Below, one piece after another: positions 1 to 8,391 of a stretch of 64,000 nt of DNA (position 1 is the stretch's first letter; each line of letters begins with the position of its first letter). The notes under the pieces were generated by a model, which had not been told where the DNA came from, searched no databases, and saw nothing but the letters and a program-made list of their open reading frames with translations. The stretch is taken from the NCBI RefSeq assembly GCF_000423705.1, contig NZ_KE384082.1, forward strand, positions 556,843 through 620,842. The letters are read 5' to 3'. This stretch comes from Stappia stellulata DSM 5886. GTDB taxonomy: Bacteria; Pseudomonadota; Alphaproteobacteria; Rhizobiales; Stappiaceae. The position numbers and the translations under genes were made by a program.

Positions 1-871
1 CATAGGTGCCGTCCTCGCCCATCGCATCGGAAAAGAGCTCGCCCCCGATCTTCACCTCGTGACCGCGCGCTGCCGCCCCCTCGATCAGCGCGCGCACGCT
101 GCGATCGGAGACGGAGGATTCCACGAAAACCGCCTTGATGCCGCGCGACACCAGCACCTCGACAAGCTCCGACACGCGCTGCAATCCAGCCTCACTCTGC
201 GTGGAGATGCCCTGGATACCCAGCACCTCGAACCCGTAGGCCCGGCCGAAATAGTTGAACGCGTCATGCGCGGTGACCAGCACGCGCGCCTCCTGCGGGA
301 CGCTCGCCTGCACCTTGCGGGCATAGGCGGCAAGCTGCCCGACCTCTTCCAGATGGGCCGCCGCATTGGCGGCAAAGACGCCTTCCGCTTCCGGCCGCGC
401 CGCAACCAGCGCATCGCGCACGGCAAGGATCGCCGTTGTCCAGAGCTCCGGGTCCATCCACACATGGGGATCGAACTTGTCGGCATAGTCCTCATGGGCG
501 ATCAGCGTGTCGCGCGGGAGCCCCTCGGCGACGGAAACGACCGGCTTGCGCTTGCCGAGACCGGCAAAGAAATCCTCCATCTGCGCTTCGAGGTACAGGC
601 CGTGGCGCAGCACCAGGTCGGCATTGACCATGGCAACGATGTCGGTGCGGGTCTGACGGTAGGAATGCGGGTCGACCCCCGGCCCCATCAGCGCGCGGAC
701 CTCGACGGCGTCGCCGCCGATGCGCCGGGCGGCGTCGGCAATCATCCCGGTGGTCGCAACGACCTTGAGCGGCGCGTCCTGTGCAACGGCCGACGACGGC
801 GGGCCGGCCGCAAATGCCAATCCCGACGCAAACGCCGCAAACACCATCCATCTGCTCAACCGGTCCAACAT
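1..871 (-). CDS. Metal ABC transporter substrate-binding protein (Mn/Zn type), partial
   Basis: Periplasmic cluster A-I (ZnuA/MntC/TroA family) lipoprotein-like or soluble receptor that delivers Mn(II) or Zn(II) to an ABC permease. The minus-strand frame opens with ATG at 871 and a secretion signal (MLDRLSRWMVFAAFASG, then an Ala-rich stretch), and it runs off the left edge after about 290 codons. Visible family motifs are LKVVATTGMIADAARRIGGD, GPGVDPHSYR (first metal His), FDPHVWMDP (second metal His) and VTAHDAFNYFGRAYG. No His-rich loop is present, which is more typical of Mn receptors than of ZnuA, but the metal is an inference. The C-terminal end and any permease/ATPase genes lie outside the window. 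Fur-family-like boxes sit 60-110 bp upstream. Confidence 0.85.
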   Translation of the reverse strand, partial: MLDRLSRWMVFAAFASGLAFAAGPPSSAVAQDAPLKVVATTGMIADAARRIGGDAVEVRALMGPGVDPHSYRQTRTDIVAMVNADLVLRHGLYLEAQMEDFFAGLGKRKPVVSVAEGLPRDTLIAHEDYADKFDPHVWMDPELWTTAILAVRDALVAARPEAEGVFAANAAAHLEEVGQLAAYARKVQASVPQEARVLVTAHDAFNYFGRAYGFEVLGIQGISTQSEAGLQRVSELVEVLVSRGIKAVFVESSVSDRSVRALIEGAAARGHEVKIGGELFSDAMGEDGTY

Positions 872-933
872 GTTTCCTCACTGCCGTTCGCACGCACGCT
901 GCGCAATCCGAATTCACGTTCTGCAACATGAAT

Positions 934-979
934 ATGAGAACCATTTGCAAGTGTCAATGAAAATGAGAACCATTTGCAA
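934..979. promoter_or_regulatory. Tandem Fur-family (Mur/Zur-like) operator candidate
   Basis: The 17-mer ATGAGAACCATTTGCAA occurs twice in direct orientation, at 934-950 and 963-979. Read on the minus strand it is TTGCAAATGGTTCTCAT, and a TGCAA half lies 12-13 bp further out at 922-926, giving a TGCAAATG...CATGTTGCA-type dyad. The boxes lie 63-108 bp upstream of the metal-binding protein start at 871. Position and sequence fit metal-dependent repression by a Fur-family regulator (Mur or Zur); which regulator is not shown. Confidence 0.5.
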
Positions 980-1110
980 AAACACCCCCCCCCTCTCGCC
1001 GCGCGCCGGACGTGTATGCGTCTGCGAGACGCCATTCACGGCGGATCCTGCAGCGCCACGCGGACAGGAAGAAAAGCCGCCGGCAAAGAAGACGGCGACG
1101 ACACGTCACG

Positions 1111-1130
1111 CTATGTTCATATGAACGTAG
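1111..1130. promoter_or_regulatory. 20-bp palindrome, candidate DeoR-regulator operator
   Basis: CTATGTTCATATGAACGTAG contains the perfect 12-bp palindrome GTTCATATGAAC, extended by matching CTA/TAG arms with one mismatched pair. It lies 86 bp upstream of the DeoR-family start at 1216 and between divergent genes, so autoregulation is the simplest reading. There is no direct evidence of binding. Confidence 0.4.
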
Positions 1131-1215
1131 TCCAACGGTCACCTGACTGTACCAGGGCGTGGACATCCGAAGCTTCGCGCGAAGTGTACGCCCTCAAGGG
1201 AGCAGACCCGCATCC

Positions 1216-2010
1216 ATGTTCGCAACAGTGGATATCACGCCGCGCCAGCGCGACATCGCCGATCTGGTGCAATCGGACGGCTTCGCCTCGGTGGAGGGCC
1301 TGGCCCGGCGCTTCGGCGTCACCACACAGACCATCCGCCGCGATCTGACGCAGCTGTGCCGGCGCGGCATCCTGCGACGCACGCATGGTGGGGTTGAACC
1401 GCCGGCGCAATCGGGCAACCTGCATTACGCCCGACGCCAGATACTCAATCTCGCGGCGAAATGCGCGATCGCGGAGGCGGTCGCGGAAGACATATGCGAC
1501 GGCGACGCCCTCGCCTTTTCCATCGGAACAACGCCCGAGATCGTGATGCAGGCGCTGGTGCATCGCAAGAACCTGCGCATTTTCACCAATAACCTGCATG
1601 TCGCCTTCGCCGCCTCGCAATGCGACAGCTTCGAGGTCACCATCGCCGGCGGCCGCCTGCGTCATGGCGACTGCGACATCCTGGGTGCCGACACCCGCCG
1701 GTTCTTCTCCGGCTACAAGGTCGACATCGGCATATTCGGTGTGGCCGGCGTGGATGCCGACGGCACGCTTCTCGATTTTCACGAAGACGAAGTCGCCGCC
1801 CGCCAGGCGATCCTGGAGAACTGCCGCAAGGCCTATCTGGTGCTCGATGGCAGCAAGTTCGGCCGTCCCGCGCATGTGCGCGGCGGTCATATCACCGATG
1901 TTGCCGCGGTCGTCTGCGACAGACAGCCGCCCGAGACACTGGCCCGCCAGCTGTTGCACAGCGGGACACGTGTGATCGTTCGCGCGGAGACCAGCCACAG
2001 CGCGGCGTGA
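1216..2010 (+). CDS. DeoR/GlpR-family transcriptional regulator
   Basis: Cytoplasmic repressor-type regulator of about 264 aa. The N-terminal winged HTH (TPRQRDIADLVQSDGFASVE, then FGVTTQTIRRDLTQL) and the R[R/T]HGG linker (ILRRTHGGVE) are classical for DeoR proteins. The C-terminal DeoRC sensor domain shows DALAFSIGTTPEIVMQAL, FTNNLHVA, GGRLRHGDCDILG and DIGIFGVAGVDADG. It would sense a phosphorylated sugar or related ligand; the ligand is unknown. I chose the ATG at 1216 because the HTH begins a few residues after it and AAGGGAG lies just upstream. A start at 1159 would add an atypical basic extension. An SGNH hydrolase follows 74 bp downstream and may be a target. Confidence 0.85.
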   Translation: MFATVDITPRQRDIADLVQSDGFASVEGLARRFGVTTQTIRRDLTQLCRRGILRRTHGGVEPPAQSGNLHYARRQILNLAAKCAIAEAVAEDICDGDALAFSIGTTPEIVMQALVHRKNLRIFTNNLHVAFAASQCDSFEVTIAGGRLRHGDCDILGADTRRFFSGYKVDIGIFGVAGVDADGTLLDFHEDEVAARQAILENCRKAYLVLDGSKFGRPAHVRGGHITDVAAVVCDRQPPETLARQLLHSGTRVIVRAETSHSAA

Positions 2011-2084
2011 TCCACCCTGCAGCTTTTGATTGCAATCGCAGTGACAACACGCAAGACTTCCACCCGCATGGGCGGGAGGACGGA

Positions 2085-2978
2085 ATGATCGCGGCGATCC
2101 TGGATACACTCGGGCTTGCAGCCCGGACGATGGCGAAAGACCCGGAGGTCGCGCTGGTCTATCGGATTTTCGGGCCCGACGGGCGCGACGAAACCGACGA
2201 TTTGCGCAACCGGCTGCGCACTGCTTTGCGAAACCTCGAAATCGCGCCGGGCGCCGGCCAGCTGCGCGTGTGCGCGGAGGGCGATTCCTGGATCAACATC
2301 CTCTGGCCCTGGTCGAGCGCCTTCGGGTACGAAAAGACCTTCTTCGACGTGATCGAGGGCGACAGCGCCTATTACACCCGCAGCGTCGGTTATCCCGGCG
2401 ATACGCTGGCGGACATGCTGGCGGCGCGCGACTACCGCCAGCTTCTGGCATCCGGAACCTTCGACTGTTTCATCTTTTCCGGCGGCGGCAACGACGTGCT
2501 GGGCGGCGCCGCCCTGTCGCGGCTCCTGCGCGACCGCCCGGCGACGGGCGCCGCAGCGACACCGGCTGGGTGCATCGATCCCGCAGCCCTTGCCGCGGCC
2601 GTTTCGGATCTGGCGAAAGGCTATGATTTCATCGCCCGGGACGTGACGGCCGCCGACCCGGATGTGAAGATGCTCGTCCACGGATACGACTATCCGCGCC
2701 CGGTTGCCGGCGAACCCTGGCTCGGCGTTCCCTTCGCCGCGCGCGGCTACGACCTCGTCGCCGACAAGGACCTGATCGAGGCAATCCTGATGCACCTCGT
2801 CGATGCCTTTTACGACATGCTGGCCACCATCGCCGCCAGCCATGCCCATGTCGAGGTGGTCGATCTTCGAACCATCGTCGCCGGCCGCTGGAACGACGAA
2901 TTGCATCCGAAAGAGACCGCATCGCTCGACCTTGCAGCGGAATTCACCAGGCGCATGCCGACCGCGCCAGTGGCGTGA
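2085..2978 (+). CDS. SGNH/GDSL-type hydrolase family protein
   Basis: A 297-aa predicted esterase/lipase-fold hydrolase, probably cytoplasmic because no signal peptide is visible. Block I is EGDSW with the putative nucleophile Ser68. The oxyanion block is SGGGNDVLGG (Asn137). The C-terminal catalytic pair is in NDELHP (Asp271, His274). All SGNH residues are thus present, although block I is GDSW rather than GDSL. The start at 2085 follows a clear GGGAGGAC ribosome site; an open frame extends further upstream but overlaps the regulator. The substrate is unknown. The gene is convergent with bchJ, whose stop is 12 bp away. Confidence 0.75.
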   Translation: MIAAILDTLGLAARTMAKDPEVALVYRIFGPDGRDETDDLRNRLRTALRNLEIAPGAGQLRVCAEGDSWINILWPWSSAFGYEKTFFDVIEGDSAYYTRSVGYPGDTLADMLAARDYRQLLASGTFDCFIFSGGGNDVLGGAALSRLLRDRPATGAAATPAGCIDPAALAAAVSDLAKGYDFIARDVTAADPDVKMLVHGYDYPRPVAGEPWLGVPFAARGYDLVADKDLIEAILMHLVDAFYDMLATIAASHAHVEVVDLRTIVAGRWNDELHPKETASLDLAAEFTRRMPTAPVA

Positions 2979-2990
2979 CGCACGATCCCG

Positions 2991-3626
2991 TCACCACCTC
3001 ACGATCAGGACATCGCCCGGCCCGTCGGGGCCTGCATAGCGGGCGTGGGCGACGGTCGCGCGCGGACTGACCAGGACGCGAAACAGCTGCCGGAACACCG
3101 CCCGGTGCCAGGGACAGCCGGCAATCGCCAGGGCCTGCCCCTGCAAAAGGAATTTCATCGGCCGGCCCGGCAGGACCCGCAACGCCCCCTCGCCTGCAAA
3201 CGTCCAGGCATTGCGCACCACGGCGCGGGCGAGAAGCGGGGCCGAAAGGTCGACCGGGAGCATGCGCAAGAGGCTGCGGACAACGGCCGGAATGCGATTT
3301 GCGATCACATAGTCCGCCGTGCGCCGTCCGGCGTCGGCGCAGACGGCGCCGCCAATCTTTGGCCAGTCGCGGTAAAGCACCGCGTAGAGACGCTCCACAT
3401 CGCAAACCGGCACCATGTCGCCCGGCGGCGCGGACAGCCAGCAAGACAGTCCGGCGGCGTCGAACAGCCGGTCGGTGTCTGTCCCGCCCTGCAGCGCCGT
3501 CATCGCCGCTGCGAGCTGAAGCGCCGCATTGGGACCGATCACGCCGCTCGCCTTTCCGCCAGCCGACACGGCGCCCGCCGGAAACGCAGTTTCCGCATAG
3601 CGCATCCCGGGTCGGCGCTCAGACAT
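2991..3626 (-). CDS. bchJ: BchJ, bacteriochlorophyll biosynthesis protein (4/8-vinyl reductase family)
   Basis: A 211-aa protein of the BchJ family, historically annotated as divinyl (proto)chlorophyllide vinyl reductase. Its enzymatic role is doubtful because BciA/BciB catalyse that step, so an accessory or porphyrin-binding role is possible. Length and the pattern [45 protein letters not shown] and [15 protein letters not shown] fit the family (V4R-like fold). The ATG overlaps the end of bchE by 8 bp, so the two are probably translationally coupled, as expected from the usual bchE-bchJ order in purple bacteria. Confidence 0.8.
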   Translation of the reverse strand: MSERRPGMRYAETAFPAGAVSAGGKASGVIGPNAALQLAAAMTALQGGTDTDRLFDAAGLSCWLSAPPGDMVPVCDVERLYAVLYRDWPKIGGAVCADAGRRTADYVIANRIPAVVRSLLRMLPVDLSAPLLARAVVRNAWTFAGEGALRVLPGRPMKFLLQGQALAIAGCPWHRAVFRQLFRVLVSPRATVAHARYAGPDGPGDVLIVRW

Positions 3627-5223
3627 CGGCCATCTGCCCTTCGCTGCCGCCGCAGGCCTTTTGCGCGGCCGCCCGGCTTCGGGCCGCCTTGACCTTTTGC
3701 GCGCGCTCGGCCGCCGCCTCCCAGTCCGAAAGCTGGGCCGGGGCGATCTTGCGCGTCTCGTCGAAGTGGAAATCGACCTTCTTTTTCGACTGCGGCCCCC
3801 AGTAGCCGACCTTGCCGAGATCGTAGAAGGTGCGCTGGAACCCGGCCTTGAGAAAAGCCTTCAGGCATCCAAGCAGATAGCGCCGGCGGAAGCCGCTGCC
3901 GCGCCAGGGATAATCGAGGAGCGCCTTCTTCATGTAGAAGCGCCGATAGTTGTTCATCACCCGGTCAAGCAGCTCGGCCCGGTCCATGGCCTCCGGCTTC
4001 ATGATCGGCGTGACGAAATTGTATTTCGAGAAGTCGAAGACCTCGACCTTGTCGCCAAGATCCTGGTAGAGCGGCGAGAACGGCCAGGGCGTGTACATCG
4101 CCCAGTTGGCGAGATCCGGATTCCAGTCCCGCGCCATCTTGTAGGTCTCTTCCAGCGTCTCCGGCGTCTCATTGTCCAGCCCGACAATGAACTGCGCCTC
4201 GACGAAGATGTCCGCATCGCGCAACAGCTCGATGGCGCGGCGGTTGTCGGCAACCTTGGTTTCCTTGTTGAACCGGTCGAGCTTGAGCTGCGCCGCAGCC
4301 TCCGTCCCAAGCGACACATGCACCAGCCCGGCCTTGCGGTAGAGCGGCAGCAGCGCCTCGTCGCGCAGGATGTCGGTGACGCGCGTGTTGATGCCCCATT
4401 TCACCTTGTCGGGCAGGCCGCGCGCGATCAGCTCCTCGCAAAAGGCGATGAATTTCTTGCGGTTGATGGTGGGTTCCTCGTCGGCAAGGATGAAGAAGCC
4501 GACCTGGTGATCTTCCACCAGCCGCTCGATCTCGTCGACGACCTTCCTCGGATCGCGCACCCGGTAATCGCGCCAGAACTTCCACTGCGAGCAGAAGGAA
4601 CAGGTGAAGGGGCAGCCGCGCGCCATGTTGGGGATCGCGACGCGAACGCCGAGCGGCACATAAATGTAGTTTTCCCACTCCAGCAGCGACCAGTCGGGAT
4701 CGATCCCGTCCAGGTCCTTCACGGTCGGAGCCGCGGGCGTGGCGATGATTTCCTCGCCGCGCCGAAAGGCCAGCCCCTTGATCCCGTCGACCGCATCGCG
4801 CCAGGCGCCGCCGGCGATGGCCGAGACCAGATTGGCGAAGATTTCCTCGCCCTCCCCGCGCACGATCACATCGACCTGCGGCGCCTCGCTCAGCACCTGC
4901 TTGTACATGAAGGTCGCATGCACCCCGCCAAGCACCCGCACCGCGTCGGGGCAGGCATCGCGCGCCACCTCGAGCACGCGCTCTGCCGTATAGATCGAGG
5001 GCGTGATCGCCGTGACGCCGACGATATCCGGCTTGAGCGCGGCGAGGCGCGCGGCCAGGGCCTCATCGTCGATGTGATGCGTCATCGCATCGATGAAATG
5101 AATGTCGTCGAAGCCCGCGCGCCGCAGGCTGCCGGCGAGATAGGCGACCCACGCCGGCGGCCAGCTGCCGGCGATTTCGGCGCCGCCGGAATGATAGTTC
5201 GGATGAACAAGCACGATGCGCAT
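3619..5223 (-). CDS. bchE: BchE, Mg-protoporphyrin IX monomethyl ester oxidative cyclase (anaerobic)
   Basis: A 534-aa B12-dependent radical SAM enzyme that forms ring E of bacteriochlorophyll under low oxygen. The N-terminal cobalamin-binding domain includes [20 protein letters not shown] and [10 protein letters not shown]. The radical SAM cluster motif CPFTCSFC is at Cys204/208/211 within [18 protein letters not shown], followed by [12 protein letters not shown] and WGINTRVTD, all highly characteristic of BchE. The start has a strong GGGAGG site. Two PpsR/CrtJ-type boxes lie 41-78 bp upstream, which predicts aerobic repression. No other photosynthesis genes are in the window, so the pair is detached from any main photosynthesis cluster here. 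Confidence 0.93.
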   Translation of the reverse strand: MRIVLVHPNYHSGGAEIAGSWPPAWVAYLAGSLRRAGFDDIHFIDAMTHHIDDEALAARLAALKPDIVGVTAITPSIYTAERVLEVARDACPDAVRVLGGVHATFMYKQVLSEAPQVDVIVRGEGEEIFANLVSAIAGGAWRDAVDGIKGLAFRRGEEIIATPAAPTVKDLDGIDPDWSLLEWENYIYVPLGVRVAIPNMARGCPFTCSFCSQWKFWRDYRVRDPRKVVDEIERLVEDHQVGFFILADEEPTINRKKFIAFCEELIARGLPDKVKWGINTRVTDILRDEALLPLYRKAGLVHVSLGTEAAAQLKLDRFNKETKVADNRRAIELLRDADIFVEAQFIVGLDNETPETLEETYKMARDWNPDLANWAMYTPWPFSPLYQDLGDKVEVFDFSKYNFVTPIMKPEAMDRAELLDRVMNNYRRFYMKKALLDYPWRGSGFRRRYLLGCLKAFLKAGFQRTFYDLGKVGYWGPQSKKKVDFHFDETRKIAPAQLSDWEAAAERAQKVKAARSRAAAQKACGGSEGQMADV

Positions 5224-5263
5224 GGCAAACCCTCCCGTGATCCGGAAAGGTTACACCTTTATG

Positions 5264-5301
5264 CGTCACTCAAAATTGACACATGTCAATCCAGGGTGAC
5301 A
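5264..5301. promoter_or_regulatory. Two head-to-head PpsR/CrtJ-type boxes upstream of bchE
   Basis: On the plus strand, 5284-5301 is TGTCAATCCAGGGTGACA, a perfect match to the TGT-N12-ACA pattern with TGTCA/TGACA arms. On the minus strand, 5281-5264 reads TGTCAATTTTGAGTGACG, the same pattern with one mismatch in the last base. The boxes are separated by 2 bp, so a TGACACATGTCA palindrome forms at their junction. Paired TGT-N12-ACA sites in front of bch, crt and puc genes are the known targets of PpsR/CrtJ, the oxygen- and light-responsive repressor. Confidence 0.7.
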
Positions 5302-5358
5302 CTCACCCGGACGCAGCCCGCCTCTGCGGCGCACCGCCGGCCGTGCGAGGCACCATCG

Positions 5359-6186
5359 CTAGGCCGGCAGACCGAGGATCGCGCGCGCTTCCACAACGCT
5401 TGCCGGATGCCGGCCGTGGTCGGCGCAGATATCGGCGGTGCGTTTCACCAGCGCTGCGTTGGAGGGGGCGAGCGTGTCGCGATCCAGGCGAATGTTGTCT
5501 TCCAGACCGGTGCGGCAGTGTCCGCCGGCTTCCATCGCCCAGCGGCTGACTTCGAGCTGGTGACGCCCGATGCCCGCTGCCGTCCAGGTCGCGTCGGGCA
5601 TCAGCCGCCGGGTGGTCTCGACATAAAAGTCGAACACGCGACGGTCGACCGGCATGGCGTTCTTCACGCCCATCACGAACTGCACGTGCAGCGGCGCGGC
5701 AAGGCGTCCGTCCGCAACCATCGCCGCCGCCTGGAAGATGTGCGACAGGTCGAAGGCCTCGATCTCGGGCTTGACGTTGTAGGTGCGCATTTCGCCTGCG
5801 AGCCAGTCGACCAGCTCGGGCGGGTTCTCGTAGACGCGGGTCGGGAAGTTGTTCGATCCGACGGAAAGCGACGCCATTTCCGGGGCGAGCGGCAGCATGC
5901 CGCCGCGCGTCTTGCCCGCGCCCGAACGACCGCCGGTCGAGAGCTGCACGATCATGCCCGGGCAATGCGTCGCGATCCCCTCCATCAGCCGCGCGAAGCG
6001 ATCCGGGTCGGAGGTCGGCGTGCCGTCGTCCTCGCGCACGTGGCAATGGGCGATCGTCGCTCCGGCTTCGAAAGCCGCCTGCGTGCTTTCGATCTGTTCG
6101 CTGACGGTGATCGGAACCGCGGGGTTGTCCGACTTCCTGGGGACCGAACCCGTGATGGCGACGCAGATGATGCATGGATCGGACAT
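5359..6186 (-). CDS. Beta-keto acid cleavage enzyme (BKACE/Kce family)
   Basis: A 275-aa cytoplasmic Zn-dependent enzyme of the 3-keto-5-aminohexanoate cleavage family. It condenses acetyl-CoA with a beta-keto acid, giving acetoacetate and a new CoA ester. The metal-binding HCHVR motif is at residues 47-51. Other family hallmarks are IICVAITGSVPRKSDNPAVP, PGMIVQLSTGGRSG and HCRTGLEDNI near the end. The start is supported by GGGAG. The substrate cannot be assigned, since BKACE members act on dehydrocarnitine, 3-keto-5-aminohexanoate and others. It is upstream of and codirectional with bchE, but 135 bp and the PpsR-like boxes separate them, so I treat it as an independent unit. Confidence 0.85.
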   Translation of the reverse strand: MSDPCIICVAITGSVPRKSDNPAVPITVSEQIESTQAAFEAGATIAHCHVREDDGTPTSDPDRFARLMEGIATHCPGMIVQLSTGGRSGAGKTRGGMLPLAPEMASLSVGSNNFPTRVYENPPELVDWLAGEMRTYNVKPEIEAFDLSHIFQAAAMVADGRLAAPLHVQFVMGVKNAMPVDRRVFDFYVETTRRLMPDATWTAAGIGRHQLEVSRWAMEAGGHCRTGLEDNIRLDRDTLAPSNAALVKRTADICADHGRHPASVVEARAILGLPA

Positions 6187-6374
6187 GCGAGAAAGCTCCC
6201 GTGATAGGCGACGCCGTCGGCGGCTTCAGCGGCCCCGACGCATCTTCCTGGCAAATATCATGAACCGGCGTGACGGCGGCTGGCCGCAGGATGCGACAAC
6301 GGGCCGTTGGTTATCAGCTTCCACAGGCAACGGCAAACCGCGCGGGGAGATCTTCGCCAGGCCGCCGACGCGCC

Positions 6375-8384
6375 TCAGGCCCCCTTGCCAAGCACACCCG
6401 GTTTCTCCAGAAGCGGAACGCGGGAGAAACTGCGCAGCAACTGCGCCGGAAGCTCGCTCGCCGGCACCGCATGGCCGTAGTAGAACCCTTGCGCGATACG
6501 ACATCCGGCCCGGCGCAACAGCGCGCATTGGCTCGGCGTTTCCACCCCTTCCACCGTGACGCTGATGCTGAGACGCCGCGCCAGCTCGACGATGGAGCGG
6601 ATGATCAGCAGACTTTGCGCATCGCTTTCCAGGGTTTCGACGAAGCTGCGGTCGATCTTCAGTTCGTCCCAGGCGAAATCGCGCAGATAGGAAAGCGCGG
6701 AATATCCGGTTCCGAAGTCATCGAGCGCGATCCACACGCCCAGCGCCTTGAGGCGACGCATCGTCGACAGCGCCCGCGTGGAATCGCTCATCACCATGCT
6801 TTCGGTCACTTCGAGCTTCAACCGTTCAGCGGCGAGACCGCTTTCCGCGAGAATGTCCGCGACCCGGCCGGGCAGGTCGCTGCGCGCCAGTTGCGCCACC
6901 GACAGATTGACGGAGACGGGCACATCCTGCGGCAAAAGGCTGGCGTCGCGGCAGGCGGAGCGCAGAATATGCTCGCCGATCTCGACGATCCGCCCGGAGG
7001 CTTCCGCGATGCGCACGAATTCGCCCGGCGGAATCCAGCCGAGCTCGGCATGACGCCAACGCGCAAGCGCCTCGAAGCCGACGATCCGGCCGGTCGCCAT
7101 CTCCACCTGGGGCTGATAATGCGTCACGATTTCGCCCCTGGCCAACGCATCCGTGAACCCCGCCTCGATCACCTGTCGCCGGGTGGCGTCCTCGCGCATC
7201 GATGCGTCATAGACCTGCGCCCGCCCCTTGCCGGCGGCCTTGGCATGGCTGAGGGCGAGATCCGCATTCTGGACCACCGCGTCGCCGTCGATGGCGTCCG
7301 CATCGACAAGGGCAAAGCCGATGGTGACGTTGACGACGATGTTTCCGTCGCCCAGACCGTGAGCCGCATGCAGGCCGTCGACCATCTCCCGCGCCCGCGC
7401 CTCGGCTTGCCGCACGCCGCCGGACACGCGCGTCAGCACGGTGAACTCGTCTCCGCCGAGCCGCGACACCAGTCCCTCCGCGCCCCAGCCGGCCACAATC
7501 TCCTCCAGCCGCCTCGCGACCGATACCAGCAGACTGTCGCCCGCCGCATGGCCGAGCATGTCATTGACCGCCTTGAAGCCGTCGAGATCGATGGCATAGA
7601 CCGCAAGCTGCCGTTCGGTCTCGCGCGTGTCGAGGAGCGCCATGTCCAGCGCGGCATCGAAGGCCAGCCGGTTGGCGAGCTGGGTGAGCGGGTCGCGCTG
7701 CGCAACCTGCTCGAACTTGCGGGCATTGCGTTCTGCCAATTCGCGCGCCAGCCGCAACCGGCGGGCCTGATAGGACATCATCGCCAGCAACACCGCGCCG
7801 AACACGATCAGTACCGTCACCAGCGAATTCTGGATCTGCTGATGCTCGCGCAACGTCCGGCGAATTTCCTCCGCCTCCGCAAGGTTTGCCATCATCGCCT
7901 GGCTGCCGATCAGCGTCACGTCCTGCACCGCCCCGCGCAGCGTCCGGCGGATCTCGCTGAGCACCGCGGGATCTTCGAGGCGCTCGTAAAGCGGCGTCAG
8001 CCCGTTCACCTTCGCACGCGCGCGCTCCAGGAGCGCGATGCGCTCCGGCGACGTGGCGACGAAACTCCAGAAGGCCCCGGCGGACCAGGTGTCGATACGG
8101 CTGAGCAGGATATCGTGGAACAGGCGGGCGCCGCGCGCATCCTCCGCCGACCCGCTTGCCGCATAACGTGCGGTCCGTTCCATCGAATTGACGGCATCCA
8201 GACGGCCGTTCAGCCCGCTCATGGCGATGTCGTAGCGCATCGACCGGTTGACCGCCTCGCCGGTGGTCAGGACCGCCTCCGCCTGCACCATGATCACGAG
8301 CACCAGACCGCCGAGCACCATGATGCCGACAAGGCGGATCTTGCCGACTAGCGTTTCACCGATGCGCAACAACCCTGCCATCAT
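6375..8384 (-). CDS. Membrane GGDEF-EAL protein (cyclic-di-GMP turnover)
   Basis: A 669-aa inner-membrane protein with two membrane segments (about 17-35 and 187-204) enclosing a periplasmic sensor region rich in helices. The GGDEF domain follows, with intact RLGGDEF at 308-314. The EAL domain has EALARW at 438-443 and DDFGTGYSALSYL plus KIDRSFV further on, so both active sites look complete. I see no RxxD inhibitory site just before GGDEF. It could make or degrade c-di-GMP; the net activity cannot be told. The gene starts 7 bp after a small periplasmic molybdopterin-fold protein, and the two form an operon that suggests the partner supplies or modulates the sensory input. Confidence 0.9.
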   Translation of the reverse strand: MMAGLLRIGETLVGKIRLVGIMVLGGLVLVIMVQAEAVLTTGEAVNRSMRYDIAMSGLNGRLDAVNSMERTARYAASGSAEDARGARLFHDILLSRIDTWSAGAFWSFVATSPERIALLERARAKVNGLTPLYERLEDPAVLSEIRRTLRGAVQDVTLIGSQAMMANLAEAEEIRRTLREHQQIQNSLVTVLIVFGAVLLAMMSYQARRLRLARELAERNARKFEQVAQRDPLTQLANRLAFDAALDMALLDTRETERQLAVYAIDLDGFKAVNDMLGHAAGDSLLVSVARRLEEIVAGWGAEGLVSRLGGDEFTVLTRVSGGVRQAEARAREMVDGLHAAHGLGDGNIVVNVTIGFALVDADAIDGDAVVQNADLALSHAKAAGKGRAQVYDASMREDATRRQVIEAGFTDALARGEIVTHYQPQVEMATGRIVGFEALARWRHAELGWIPPGEFVRIAEASGRIVEIGEHILRSACRDASLLPQDVPVSVNLSVAQLARSDLPGRVADILAESGLAAERLKLEVTESMVMSDSTRALSTMRRLKALGVWIALDDFGTGYSALSYLRDFAWDELKIDRSFVETLESDAQSLLIIRSIVELARRLSISVTVEGVETPSQCALLRRAGCRIAQGFYYGHAVPASELPAQLLRSFSRVPLLEKPGVLGKGA

Positions 8385-8391
8385 TGTGGCC

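Noticed and set aside
3661-6204. Very long plus-strand ORF (847 codons) opposite bchE and the Kce gene
   Set aside because: Its product is Arg/Ala/Asp-rich with no recognisable domain, while the minus strand encodes clear BchE and BKACE proteins. Long antisense frames are expected in GC-rich DNA.
6229-6263. Mini-ORF MIFARKMRRGR before the Kce gene, similar to MIFARKFREM before the RiPP precursor
   Set aside because: The similarity is only a few codons, the Kce copy has no ribosome site, and the two loci share nothing else. I regard it as chance.
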